64,000 nucleotides of DNA from Haloplanus sp. (GTDB lineage Archaea > Halobacteriota > Halobacteria > Halobacteriales > Haloferacaceae), in contig NZ_JAQCNJ010000060.1 of NCBI RefSeq assembly GCF_028275055.1, forward strand, positions 1-64,000, written 5' to 3'. The position numbers were made by a program, and so were the translations under genes. Below the pieces are notes generated by a model. The model saw nothing but the letters and a program-made list of their open reading frames with translations. It had not been told where the DNA came from and searched no databases. This document shows positions 1 to 8,685 of the stretch, piece by piece. Each line of letters starts with the position of its first letter. Within the stretch, counting starts at the first letter, position 1.

Positions 1-762
1 GTCGTCGGAACGTGGGACCACTACGGGAACGTGAAAGGGTCGAATGAGCTGGGCGACCACCGCCTCGCGGCGATCCTCGGAACCCAGCATTACGGCGACG
101 ACGCGATCGAGCGGTTCGCCGCGCTCGCCGGCAAGGAGGTCGACACCGACCGCGGTCGGGGTCGGGGCAACGGGCTCGATTACGACAGCGACCTCGCGAA
201 CGCCTACCTCCAGCACATGACGGCCGACCAAACCATGCAGGCGATCCTCCGGTTCGCCCGGGGTGACAGCGGGGCGACGGTCGTCGCGAGGACGGCCGCG
301 CTCCGGGAGGACCTCCCGGTCGTCGGCGACGCGCAAGTCGTCGAAACCTGGAGCGAGACGGCGACGGCGATCGCGAGACAATACCGCCGGCTGGGCGGGG
401 AATTCACTGCGGCGGACGTTCGCGATGTCGTCGATGTCGGCGATCGACAAGTTCGCCGTGTCCTCGCCGAGCTCGTCGAGGCGGGATACCTCCGCCGAGG
501 CGACAGCGGCGCGGGGCGAGCAAACGTGTACGAGCGCGCCGACGACCCCGGCGCCGGCGAGGTTGAGCTCCCTCAGCGCGACGACAGCGTCGCGCCGGCC
601 GGCTCACCCGGGCGGTCCGTGTCTAACCAATACTATACATGGAATGTCCGGGTTCGCGGGGGTGAATTGGGCTCGTCGCTGTCTGGAGAGCCGGCGCTGA
701 TGAGACCGCGGGGCGCACCCCCCGCTCCGACGGCGGGAGACGGCGGGAAACTCCCAGGGTAA
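1..762 (+). CDS. C-terminal part of a haloarchaeal mobile-element replication/helicase-type protein (5' end outside window)
   Basis: The reading frame is open from the first base, so this is the last ~253 codons of a longer gene. It starts with the segment VVGTWDHYGNVKGSNE, followed by a HYGDD motif and a stretch resembling the MTADQTMQAILRF region that I associate with large helicase/primase-like proteins of haloarchaeal plasmids and proviruses. Residues from about ETATAIARQY to the YLRRGD segment look like a winged-helix DNA-binding domain. The last ~60 residues (Gly/Pro-rich) are low in character and may be read-through beyond an original end. It lies directly upstream of a toxin-antitoxin pair, which fits an accessory element. 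The family assignment is from memory of motifs, not a search. Confidence 0.5.
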   Translation, partial: VVGTWDHYGNVKGSNELGDHRLAAILGTQHYGDDAIERFAALAGKEVDTDRGRGRGNGLDYDSDLANAYLQHMTADQTMQAILRFARGDSGATVVARTAALREDLPVVGDAQVVETWSETATAIARQYRRLGGEFTAADVRDVVDVGDRQVRRVLAELVEAGYLRRGDSGAGRANVYERADDPGAGEVELPQRDDSVAPAGSPGRSVSNQYYTWNVRVRGGELGSSLSGEPALMRPRGAPPAPTAGDGGKLPG

Positions 763-838
763 CGGCGTCGAACCCCGACGTCCGCGCCCCGGTGACGAGC
801 GGCGGCGCTGAAGCCCGACCAATTTTCGAATTTGCCGA

Positions 839-858
839 CTACCCCTGTTGCCGGGTAG
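839..858. promoter_or_regulatory. Inverted repeat upstream of the toxin-antitoxin promoter
   Basis: CTACCC (839-844) and GGGTAG (853-858) form a perfect 6-bp inverted repeat with an 8-nt spacer. It lies just upstream of a TATA-like ATTATACT (about 866-873), which itself is ~30 nt before the DUF433 start at 902. Type II antitoxins often repress their own operon through such repeats, so an operator role is plausible. That role is inference; the repeat is short. Confidence 0.35.
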
Positions 859-901
859 ACCCCGAAGATTATACTCCTCGGGACGCCTATGTGGGTGTAG
901 A

Positions 902-1192
902 ATGGCAACGCAAACCTCCGGCGTCGCGGAGGAGCTCCTCGACGAGCCACACGTCGAGGGGCGTCGCATCTCGGTTCTCCAGCTTCGCGACCGCGTCGAG
1001 AAGGTCGGCGACACACCCCAGGCGGTTGCTAAGGACTACGACCTCGACATCGCGGCGGTGTACCAAGCGCTCGCGTACTACCACACCCACACCGAGGAGC
1101 TTGAGGCGATCCGCGAGCGTCGCGAGCGAGAGACAGCCGCGCTTCAGCGCGAGATCTCGACAGCCCGCCCGGACGGCATCACCCCGCCGTAA
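902..1192 (+). CDS. DUF433 family antitoxin
   Basis: 96-aa protein with the DUF433 layout: an N-terminal strand region ending in HVEGRRISV and a helix-turn-helix segment AVAKDYDLDIAAVYQALAYY, then a charged C-terminal helix (ERRERETAALQRE). DUF433 proteins are VapB-like antitoxins usually paired with DUF5615 PIN-like toxins, and exactly such a gene follows with no spacing: this stop codon ends at 1192 and the next ATG begins at 1193. An in-frame alternative start at 848 exists, but the ATG at 902 begins the conserved region and sits ~30 nt behind a TATA-like ATTATACT. It is probably autoregulated through the inverted repeat at 839-858. Confidence 0.8.
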   Translation: MATQTSGVAEELLDEPHVEGRRISVLQLRDRVEKVGDTPQAVAKDYDLDIAAVYQALAYYHTHTEELEAIRERRERETAALQREISTARPDGITPP

Positions 1193-1477
1193 ATGGGCGC
1201 CTCGGAGTGGGTGTTTCTCCTCGACGAAAACGTCGGCCGGTCCGTTGCCGAGGAGCTCACCCGGCGCGGCTATCACGCGGAGCTTGTCGTCGACGTCCTC
1301 AACCCTGGTGTGGCTGATTACACGGACGTCCTCCCCTACGCTCGGGAGCACGACCTCGTCGTCGTCACAAAGGACTATTCGGATTTTAGCGCGCTATCAC
1401 CGGACGAACATGAGGGGACGGTCCTCATCGCACGCCACACTCACACGGCGGCCGAAATGGCGGCCGGCGTCGTGTAA
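1193..1477 (+). CDS. DUF5615 PIN-like toxin, C-terminally shortened
   Basis: 94-aa product with the signature of DUF5615 (Mut7-C/PIN-like) toxins: LLDENVGRSVAEEL at the N-terminus with an acidic Asp-Glu, and the second acidic motif VVTKDYSDF. Such toxins are probably ribonucleases counteracted by the DUF433 partner encoded immediately upstream. Family members normally continue for another ~10-20 residues after the alanine-rich helix ending here in AAGVV, so the stop at 1475-1477 looks premature. The stop coincides with the point where the convergent lipoprotein gene loses its own normal C-terminus, suggesting a recombination junction. Whether the shortened protein is active cannot be told from sequence. 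Confidence 0.75.
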   Translation: MGASEWVFLLDENVGRSVAEELTRRGYHAELVVDVLNPGVADYTDVLPYAREHDLVVVTKDYSDFSALSPDEHEGTVLIARHTHTAAEMAAGVV

Positions 1478-1923
1478 CTCTCGCCGAACGACAGCCGTTT
1501 CGGGGCCACCTCGATGCGCCACGCTTCCTCGACCGCATCGAGACGGAAGGCGAGCGTCCCCAGATAACGGGGCGTGAGTTCGGGACTCTCCCACACGCCC
1601 GGTTCACCCGGATCGAGGGTCATGCTGACCTCTCCTTCCACCGCGCGCCACTCGCCGTCGTCGACCCTCGTGCTCAACCCGGAGGTGAACGTCCCGCGTC
1701 CGGAGCCGACGTTTCGGACCCTGATGGCGAAGGCAAGCGGGTCGTTCAATGCCACCGAATCCGGCGCTCGGACGCCCTCGAACTCGAAGTCGGCCGATCC
1801 GGTCCCGGTCTTTGTCCGGGTCGAGGGTGGCGTCCCGGTTGCACCGGAACCGGACGAGTCACCGTTCGAACAGCCCGCGACGGCTGCTATTCCGGCGGCG
1901 CCGAGAAACGTGCGACGGTCCAT
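1441..1923 (-). pseudogene. Tat-exported lipoprotein, 3' end replaced at an element junction
   Basis: 160-aa frame starting with a twin-arginine lipoprotein signal: DRRTFLGAAG, hydrophobic stretch, then the lipobox AVAGC (Cys at residue 18), followed by a Ser/Gly/Thr-rich tether typical of haloarchaeal surface lipoproteins. The body has an immunoglobulin-like beta pattern (FEGVRAPDSV, NDPLAFAIRVRNVGSG). The segment LSFGESYTTP normally leads into a further domain in related haloarchaeal proteins. Here it is followed only by AAISAAV and a stop, read from the antisense of the DUF5615 gene. The end is therefore foreign sequence and the protein is truncated, possibly to about half its original length. 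Function of the family is unknown to me. Confidence 0.6.
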
Positions 1924-2219
1924 GTGGACGTCATCCGCGTGGCCGAAATAACTGACTGTCGATTCGACGCGGCGTCGCCGCTACCCGGCCCGTGAGAAGC
2001 AACCGCGGCCCCGAACAGCGATCGACTCGTGTTCGAACTGGGGTGCCAGTTTGGTGGGGGGAGATGGGCCGCGGTCACCGCATCGTTAGGACGCCCGCGA
2101 GATAAGATTATTGTTCAGGGTCTGAGTCGACTCCGGCGGAACCGCGGGCGGGAACGGCCGCTCGGTCCGGAGGCACCCGCTCCGCAACCACTAAACGCGA
2201 TACACACCTTCATCGGGTA

Positions 2220-3671
2220 ATGACCGACTGGACGGAAACGTACCGACCGTCGACGCTGTCGGCCGTCCGTGGAAACGACAAGGCACGCGACGCACTGGCC
2301 GAGTGGGGACAGACGTGGGACGACCACCGCGAGGCGGCCGTCATCCACGGAAGCCCGGGCGTGGGCAAGACCTCCGCGGCCCACGCGCTGGCGGCCGATA
2401 TGGGGTGGGAAACGGTCGAACTCAACGCCTCCGACCAGCGCACTGCGGATGTCATCGAACGGTTCGCCGGCCGGGCGTCGAAGAACGCGACCCTCGCCGG
2501 ATCGACAGGGGCAGACGACACCGGCGGTCGGCAGTTGGTGATCCTTGATGAAGCCGACAACATCCATGGCAACTACGACCGCGGCGGCGCGAGCGCGGTC
2601 ACGCGCGTGGTGAAAGACGCCGATCAGCCGATCGTGTTGATCGCCAACGACTACTACGAGATGAGCCGGGGGCTACGAAACGCGTGTCAGGAGATCGAGT
2701 TCCGCGACGTCTCCGCGCGGTCGATCGTCCCGGTGCTCCGGGATATCTGCCGGCGGGAAGAAATCGACTTCGAGGCCGACGCACTGGACCGCATCGCCGA
2801 GGTGAACGACGGCGATCTGCGGTCGGCGGTCAACGACCTACAGGCGGCCGCCGAGGCGACCCACCGGTTGACCGTCGACGACGTGGTGACGAGCGACCGC
2901 GACCGGAGTCTCGACGTCTTCCCCTTTTTGGATGCGGTGTTGAAAGAGGAGTCAGCCGAGGAGGCCGTGCAGTCGGCCTACCGCGTCGACGAGACGCCGG
3001 ACGACCTGACGAAGTGGGTCGCCGAGAACGCGCCGAAGGTGTACGACGGGGCGGAACTCGCCCGCGCCTACGACCACCTCGCGAACGCAGATCGGTGGCT
3101 TGGGCGGGTCCGTGCGACCCAGGAGTACGGCTACTGGCGATACGCGACCGACGCCCTCGCCGGCGGGGTGGCGGCCGCCCGCGACGGGTCGAAAGGGGGG
3201 TGGACCCGATTTGCACGCCCACAGTTCTGGCCGTCGTCGGACGCGACGGCCGACGAGGTGGTACGGGCGATTGCCGAGCGTGGCGGGTTCAGCATCGCCA
3301 CCGCGAGACGCGAGGTGTTGCCCTTTCTCGCGGCGATGACTCACCACTGCAACCCCCGCGAGGTGACGGTGGCGATGGCCGCCTACTACGACCTCGACGA
3401 GGCGGCCGTCTCCTTCGTCACCGGAAGCGGCGAGACGACGAACAAGGTCGAGTCCATCGTCGCCGACGCAGAGGAGTTACGCGAGTCGGCGATGGTCGAG
3501 GAGTCGGGAGCGTTCGGCGGTCGGTCGACGCTCGACGAGAAACGCGGCGACGCAGTGGCGGCCGACGGCGAGAGTGAGAATGCAGACGGGGACGGGAGTG
3601 AGAACGATGCCGACCCCGACACGGAGGCCGACGAGGACAACAACCAGGCCGGGCTCTCGGATTTCATGTAG
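2220..3671 (+). CDS. rfcL: Replication factor C large subunit
   Basis: 483-aa AAA+ clamp loader large subunit, which with the small subunit opens the PCNA sliding clamp at primer ends. It begins TDWTETYRPSTL, has Walker A GSPGVGKT (residues 44-51), Walker B VILDEADN (~107-114) and the ELNASD sensor region. The C-terminus is a long acidic tail ending QAGLSDFM, which fits a PCNA-interacting (PIP) box QxxLxxF. The ATG at 2220 lies 27 nt after a TATA-like CTAAACGC (2193-2200), indicating a leaderless transcript. The 296-bp interval to the upstream lipoprotein gene contains a second AT-rich patch (ATAAGATTATTG, about 2101-2112) but no gene I can support. Single gene, no operon partner visible. Confidence 0.97.
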   Translation: MTDWTETYRPSTLSAVRGNDKARDALAEWGQTWDDHREAAVIHGSPGVGKTSAAHALAADMGWETVELNASDQRTADVIERFAGRASKNATLAGSTGADDTGGRQLVILDEADNIHGNYDRGGASAVTRVVKDADQPIVLIANDYYEMSRGLRNACQEIEFRDVSARSIVPVLRDICRREEIDFEADALDRIAEVNDGDLRSAVNDLQAAAEATHRLTVDDVVTSDRDRSLDVFPFLDAVLKEESAEEAVQSAYRVDETPDDLTKWVAENAPKVYDGAELARAYDHLANADRWLGRVRATQEYGYWRYATDALAGGVAAARDGSKGGWTRFARPQFWPSSDATADEVVRAIAERGGFSIATARREVLPFLAAMTHHCNPREVTVAMAAYYDLDEAAVSFVTGSGETTNKVESIVADAEELRESAMVEESGAFGGRSTLDEKRGDAVAADGESENADGDGSENDADPDTEADEDNNQAGLSDFM

Positions 3672-3702
3672 CTATTTGCTTTGCCGCGCCGTCCGACCGG
3701 GC

Positions 3703-4770
3703 ATGCGTGCCGCAGTACTCCGGACTCACGGCGAACCGTTGGAGATCGAAAACGTCGAGCGGCCGGCCCCCGCTCCCCACGGTGTCGTCGTCGCCGTCGA
3801 GGCCTGCGGGATCTGTCGAAGCGACTGGCACGCGTGGCAGGGCCACGGCGAGTGGGTTGGCGACCGGGTGCCGAGCGGCCAGATCCTCGGCCACGAACCG
3901 GCCGGTCGGGCCGTCGCGGTCGGCGACCGGGTCCGGACCGTCACCGAGGGCGACCGCGTCGCCGTTCCGTTCAACCTCGGTGACGGGACCTGCCCGCAGT
4001 GTCTGTGTGGCCACGGCAACGTCTGTGAGAACGGTCTCGCGCTCGGGTTCCAGCCCGAGGCACACGGCGCGTTCGCCGAGACGGTCCACGTTCCTCACGC
4101 CGATTACAACGCCATGCACCTGCCCGACGGTGTCGCCGCACGCGACATGGCGGCGCTTGGCTGTCGGTTTATGACCGCCTTTCACGCCCTCACCGCTCGC
4201 GGCGATGTCGGGGGTGGCGACTGGGTCGCCGTCCACGGCTGTGGCGGGGTCGGACTCTCCGCGGTCCACGTCGCGGACGCTCTCGGGGCGCGGGTCGTCG
4301 CCGTCGATATCCGCGACGAGGCGCTGGATCTGGCGGCTACCCTCGGCGCCGACGCCGTCGTGAGCGCCGACGGCCGGTCGGGGCGCGAGGTCACCGGCGA
4401 GGTTCGGGCGGTGAGCGACGGCGGCGCACACGTCTCGGTCGACGCACTGGGCGTCGCGGAGACCTGTCGGAACTCGGTGTTCTCGTTGCGCCGTCGCGGG
4501 ACACACCTCCAGGTCGGGCTGACGACCGACGATGAGCGTGGCGAGGTGTCGGTTCCCGTCGAGCGGTTGGCGATGATGGAGGCGGAGTTCAAGGGGGTGC
4601 GTGGGATGCCGCCGACGCGGTACGACGAGTTGCTCGGGCTGTTGGAGTCGGGGTCGATCGATCCCGGTCGACTGGTCAGCCGGGAGGTGTGCCTCGACGA
4701 CGTGCCGGACCGGCTGGTGGCGATGACCGATTACGAGACGACAGGCGTCGAGGTCGTCACCGAGTTTTAG
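3703..4770 (+). CDS. Zinc-dependent alcohol dehydrogenase
   Basis: 355-aa medium-chain dehydrogenase/reductase. Catalytic zinc ligands appear in ACGICRSDWH (Cys35) and GHEPAG. The structural zinc cluster is CPQCLCGHGNVC with its four cysteines. The Rossmann dinucleotide motif is GCGGVGLSAV followed by VVAVDI. Such enzymes oxidise alcohols or reduce aldehydes with NAD(P); the substrate cannot be read from sequence. The frame is open upstream into rfcL, but the conserved N-terminus MRAAVLRTHG starts at the ATG 3703, 31 nt after the rfcL stop. The gene ends tail-to-tail with heme A synthase, sharing 4 nt (TTAG). Confidence 0.93.
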   Translation: MRAAVLRTHGEPLEIENVERPAPAPHGVVVAVEACGICRSDWHAWQGHGEWVGDRVPSGQILGHEPAGRAVAVGDRVRTVTEGDRVAVPFNLGDGTCPQCLCGHGNVCENGLALGFQPEAHGAFAETVHVPHADYNAMHLPDGVAARDMAALGCRFMTAFHALTARGDVGGGDWVAVHGCGGVGLSAVHVADALGARVVAVDIRDEALDLAATLGADAVVSADGRSGREVTGEVRAVSDGGAHVSVDALGVAETCRNSVFSLRRRGTHLQVGLTTDDERGEVSVPVERLAMMEAEFKGVRGMPPTRYDELLGLLESGSIDPGRLVSREVCLDDVPDRLVAMTDYETTGVEVVTEF

Positions 4771-5618
4771 CCGGCGACCGAACCGGCCGGGTCGTCGTCG
4801 GTTCGGGCCCGGCGGGCGAGAACGGCCCCAACGGCGATTACGGTCCCCGAGAGCAGAAAGGTTCCCGCGTTGACGAGGCGGACGGTCTGGGTGTAGAAGA
4901 CGAGGTCACGGCCGAGAAGCATTCCGATGAACAAGGTCGCAAGCGCCGTAGCGGTGACCAAGCGAAGGTGTGGGACCGACGAGGCGGCGAGCCATCGCGT
5001 CGCCGCGAGCAGGGCCGCGACGGCGACGAGCCCCGCGCCGTAGAAGGCCGCCTGTGCGGCCGGTCCGTACGGGATCGGTGCGAAGACACGGCTGGCGAAC
5101 GCGCTCACGATCACCGCGCCGAACGCGACGGCGAGCGCCCGGCGCACCCGGCCGAGGGGCGAACCGGTCTCGCTTCGGACGGACAGCGTCGTCCACACGA
5201 GCAACGAGAAGATGGTGAGCGCGACGGTGAGGTGTGCGCCCTGGGTCGGGGCCGAGTAGCCCGACGGCAGGAGGCCGTTCAACGTGACGGTCACGGCCCC
5301 GATGCTGATCTGGAGGGGGAGCAACACCACGGCCAGCGTCGCGGTGAGTCGACCCTCGGTGCCGTCACGGCGCCACGACCAGAGCGCGGTACCGAGGATG
5401 AACCCCCCCGTCACCATGGCGACGAGGCGGTGGAACCACTCGATGAAACTCGGGATGGTCTGGGGCAGCAGACCGTTGTCACACAGCGGCCACTGCGCCG
5501 AACAGGCCAGCCCCGACCCCGTCGCCGCGGTGTAGACACCGAGCATGACGAGGCTGAGCGTCAGTCCCGTCGTGAACGCGGCGAATCGGGGGAACGTAAC
5601 CCGGTCGCGAAGGCTCAT
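4767..5618 (-). CDS. ctaA: Heme A synthase (CtaA/COX15 family)
   Basis: 283-aa membrane protein with eight predicted helices, converting heme O to heme A for aa3-type terminal oxidases. The first half shows the expected extracytoplasmic cysteine pair in GLACSAQWPLC (Cys39, Cys46), the heme-ligand motif EWFHR (His63) and a second His in GAHLTVAL (His129). The second half is less canonical: I see one clear histidine (His217 in VPHLRL) and no equivalent of the last heme ligand found in full-length bacterial enzymes. Archaeal CtaA enzymes vary in this respect. The gene is alone on its strand, overlapping the dehydrogenase stop by 4 nt, and diverges from the malic enzyme gene across ~140 bp. Confidence 0.92.
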   Translation of the reverse strand: MSLRDRVTFPRFAAFTTGLTLSLVMLGVYTAATGSGLACSAQWPLCDNGLLPQTIPSFIEWFHRLVAMVTGGFILGTALWSWRRDGTEGRLTATLAVVLLPLQISIGAVTVTLNGLLPSGYSAPTQGAHLTVALTIFSLLVWTTLSVRSETGSPLGRVRRALAVAFGAVIVSAFASRVFAPIPYGPAAQAAFYGAGLVAVAALLAATRWLAASSVPHLRLVTATALATLFIGMLLGRDLVFYTQTVRLVNAGTFLLSGTVIAVGAVLARRARTDDDPAGSVAG

Positions 5619-5756
5619 GTGCGCGCTCAGAACCGGGCGTACTTAGACCTGTCCGAACCGGCCTCCCCGCGGCCGTCGACACGCACTGTGGGTGGATGAC
5701 GCCGCCGCCGACGTATCACGGATAGCTTTTTACCTACCTCACCTGTGGTTGCCGCC

Positions 5757-8015
5757 ATGGGACTTGACGACGACGCCAGGGAATACCACCGGCAGGAACC
5801 CCCTGGAAAAATCGAGATTTCGACGACCAAGCCGACGAACACACAACGGGATCTGAGTCTGGCTTACTCCCCCGGCGTCGCCGCGCCGTGTTCCGATATC
5901 CACGAGGATACTGATCTCGCCTACGACTACACCTCCAAGGGGAATCTGGTCGGCGTCATTTCCAACGGGTCCGCGGTCCTCGGGTTGGGCGACATCGGCG
6001 CACAGGCGTCGAAGCCGGTCATGGAGGGGAAAGGCGTTCTGTTCAAACGGTTCGCCGACATCGACGTTTTCGACATCGAACTCGACTTCGACGATCCGGC
6101 GGACGTCGTCACCGCGACAAAGGCGATGGAACCCACCTTCGGTGGCATCAATCTGGAGGACATCAAGGCCCCCGACTGCTTCGAAATCGAGAGCCGCCTC
6201 CGCGATGAGATGTCGATCCCGGTGTTCCACGACGATCAACACGGCACGGCGATCATCATCGGATCCGGCCTGGTCAACGCCGCGGACATCGCCGACAAGG
6301 ATCTCGAGTCGCTCTCGGTGACCATCTCCGGTGCGGGCGCGGGCGCCATCGCGACCGCCGAGTTTCTCGTCTCGCTCGGCGTTCGCCGCGAGAACGTCAC
6401 GATGTGTGACTCGACGGGAATCATCACGGCAGACCGCGTCGAAAACGACGACGTCAACGAGTACAAGGCGCGCTTTGCGACAGACCGCCCCGCCGGCGAC
6501 CTCGCCGACGCCATGGCGGGCGCGGACGTCTTTGCCGGGCTTTCGGTCGGTGGTATCGTGAGCCCGGAGATGGTGCGGTCGATGGCCCAGAACCCGATCA
6601 TCTTTGCGATGGCCAACCCCGAACCAGAGATCGGTTACTACGACGCCAAGGAAGCCCGCGACGACACGGTTATTGTCGGGACCGGCCGCTCGGATTTCCC
6701 GAATCAGGTGAACAACGTCCTCGGGTTCCCCTTTCTTTTCCGCGGTGCGCTCGACGTTCGGGCGACCGAGATCAACGAGGCGATGAAAGTCGCCGCTGCC
6801 CGCGCCCTCGCCGACCTTGCACGGCAGGACGTGCCGGACGCCGTGGTGAAAGCCTACGGTGATCAACCCCTCCAGTACGGTCCCGAGTACATCCTCCCCA
6901 AGCCGGTCGACCCGCGGGTGATGTTCGAGGTGGCGCCGGCCGTCGCGGAGGCGGCCATGGAGAGCGGCGCGGCGCGCCGGTCGCTCGATCTTGACACCTA
7001 CGTGGAGGACCTCGAAGCCCGTCTCGGCAAATCCCGCGAGATGATGCGGGTCGTTCTCAACAAGGCAAAAACGGATCCGCGGCGGGTCGTTCTCGCGGAG
7101 GGTGACGACGAGAAGATGATCCGGGCGGCCTACCAGATCACCGACCAAGGGATCGCCGCCCCGGTCCTGATCGGTGACCGCGACGGGATCAGACGGACGA
7201 GGGACTCCCTCGGTCTCGATTTCGATCCGGAGATCGTCGACCCCGAGGCGGACGGACTGGACGCATACGCCGACCGACTGTACGAACTCCGAAAGCGAAA
7301 GGGCATCACGCGCCGGGAAGCACGCGAGCTTGTCCGTAACGGCAACTACCTCGGCAGCGTGATGGTCGAGATGGGCGACGCCGACGCGATGCTGACGGGA
7401 CTGATGCACCACTATCCGTCCGCGCTCCGCCCGCCCTTACAGGTGATCGGAACGGCCTCGGACGCCGACTACGCGGCCGGTGTGTACATGCTCACCTTCC
7501 GGAATCGCGTGATTTTCGTCGCCGACGCGACGGTGAACCAGGATCCGGGTGCGGCCGAACTGGCGGAGATCGGCAGACACACCGGCGAGTTGGCCCGACG
7601 GTTCAACGTCGAGCCCCGGGCGGCGTTTCTCTCCTACTCGAACTTCGGGAGCGTCGACAACGAGGGAACCCGCAAGCCACGGCAGGCCGCCGACATGCTC
7701 CGAGACAACCCCGCCGTCGACTTCCCCGTCGACGGCGAAATGCAGGCCGACACGGCCGTCGTTGAGGACATTCTCGACGGCACCTACGAGTTTTCGGAAC
7801 TGGAGGAGCCGGCCAACGTGTTGATCTTTCCCAACTTGGAGGCGGGCAACATCGGGTACAAACTCCTCCAGCGACTCGGCGGTGCCGACGCCATCGGCCC
7901 GATGCTCGTCGGCATGGACAAACCCGTCCACGTTCTCCAACGGGGCGACGAGGTGAAAGACATCGTCAACCTCGCGGGCGTGGCCGTCGTCGACGCACAG
8001 GAGCGCAACGGCTAG
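5757..8015 (+). CDS. maeB: NAD(P)-dependent malic enzyme with C-terminal phosphotransacetylase-like domain
   Basis: 752-aa hybrid enzyme. Residues ~1-430 are a malic enzyme (oxidative decarboxylation of malate to pyruvate): STTKPTNTQRDLSLAYSPGV at the N-terminus, the HDDQHGTA motif, and a nucleotide-binding segment SGAGAGAIATAEFL. Residues ~430-750 resemble phosphate acetyltransferase (VVLAEGDDEKMIRAAYQI, FPNLEAGNIGYKLLQRLGG), a domain that in MaeB enzymes is regulatory, sensing acetyl-CoA, rather than catalytic. Length matches the family. The frame extends four codons upstream to a GTG at 5745, but the ATG 5757 begins the conserved region and lies ~27 nt after the TATA-like CTTTTTACC. It ends tail-to-tail with the usp gene over a shared CTAG. 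Confidence 0.95.
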   Translation: MGLDDDAREYHRQEPPGKIEISTTKPTNTQRDLSLAYSPGVAAPCSDIHEDTDLAYDYTSKGNLVGVISNGSAVLGLGDIGAQASKPVMEGKGVLFKRFADIDVFDIELDFDDPADVVTATKAMEPTFGGINLEDIKAPDCFEIESRLRDEMSIPVFHDDQHGTAIIIGSGLVNAADIADKDLESLSVTISGAGAGAIATAEFLVSLGVRRENVTMCDSTGIITADRVENDDVNEYKARFATDRPAGDLADAMAGADVFAGLSVGGIVSPEMVRSMAQNPIIFAMANPEPEIGYYDAKEARDDTVIVGTGRSDFPNQVNNVLGFPFLFRGALDVRATEINEAMKVAAARALADLARQDVPDAVVKAYGDQPLQYGPEYILPKPVDPRVMFEVAPAVAEAAMESGAARRSLDLDTYVEDLEARLGKSREMMRVVLNKAKTDPRRVVLAEGDDEKMIRAAYQITDQGIAAPVLIGDRDGIRRTRDSLGLDFDPEIVDPEADGLDAYADRLYELRKRKGITRREARELVRNGNYLGSVMVEMGDADAMLTGLMHHYPSALRPPLQVIGTASDADYAAGVYMLTFRNRVIFVADATVNQDPGAAELAEIGRHTGELARRFNVEPRAAFLSYSNFGSVDNEGTRKPRQAADMLRDNPAVDFPVDGEMQADTAVVEDILDGTYEFSELEEPANVLIFPNLEAGNIGYKLLQRLGGADAIGPMLVGMDKPVHVLQRGDEVKDIVNLAGVAVVDAQERNG

Positions 8016-8446
8016 TCGTCGCCGATGTTGACGACGAGCACCGGAACGGCCGTGTTCTCGACGACGCGTTCGGTGACGCTGCCGAGGTGGGCGAGGCGGT
8101 CCCGGCCGGTCCGGCCGTGGGTGCCCATCGCGATGACGTCCACCCCGGCGTCGTCGGCGTAGCCGAGAATCGTTTTGGAAGGAACCCCCTCCCGAACGTC
8201 GGTCACGGCGTCGATACCGACCGCCTCACACCGGGCGGCGGCGGCCTCGACGGCGCGGTCGCCCCGTTCGCTCAGGCGCTCGATCAGATCCTCGCGGTCC
8301 TCCTCGGCCGCGAGTTCGAACCGACGGTCGATCACGTACAGCGCGTGGACCGCCGCGTCGTGGTTCCGTGCCATCGCGATGGCGTGGTTGAGCGTCCGGT
8401 CGACCCCGTCGCTCCCGTCGGTCGGAACGAGTACCGCGTCGTACAT
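8012..8446 (-). CDS. Universal stress protein, UspA family, ATP-binding type
   Basis: 144-aa single-domain Usp. The N-terminal strand YDAVLVPTDGSDG carries the family Asp. The C-terminal ATP-binding loop is complete (GTHGRTGRDRLAHLGSVTE, matching G-2x-G-9x-G-S/T), so this should be a nucleotide-binding Usp. These are cytoplasmic homodimers induced by stress; the exact client is unknown. Monocistronic: it meets the malic enzyme gene tail-to-tail and faces away from grpE. A GTTTGAAC box at about 8472-8479, ~27 nt upstream of the ATG, could serve as TATA. Confidence 0.93.
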   Translation of the reverse strand: MYDAVLVPTDGSDGVDRTLNHAIAMARNHDAAVHALYVIDRRFELAAEEDREDLIERLSERGDRAVEAAAARCEAVGIDAVTDVREGVPSKTILGYADDAGVDVIAMGTHGRTGRDRLAHLGSVTERVVENTAVPVLVVNIGDD

Positions 8447-8685
8447 ACGGGCCCGTTTTCCCGCGGATCAGTTCAAACGGACTGCTCCCCGACCGAGCCG
8501 GGACCCTGTCCACGCGACGATGTTGGGACGTCGATTACCGAACCGCACACACGAGCCGTCACGGGAGGACACCTCACTCGGCGTGCCGAGCGAACGCGGG
8601 ACCCCGAGGAGACGGGGTGGCAGGCCCGCCCGCTCGGTGGCGACGTTCTGCAAGTCTTAAACGACCCGAGGTGTTTGCTCCTACT

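Noticed and set aside
5739-7412. 557-codon open frame antisense to the malic enzyme gene
   Set aside because: Long antisense frames are expected in high-GC DNA opposite genes; the composition (His, Arg, Val-rich, few acidic clusters) is that of a shadow.
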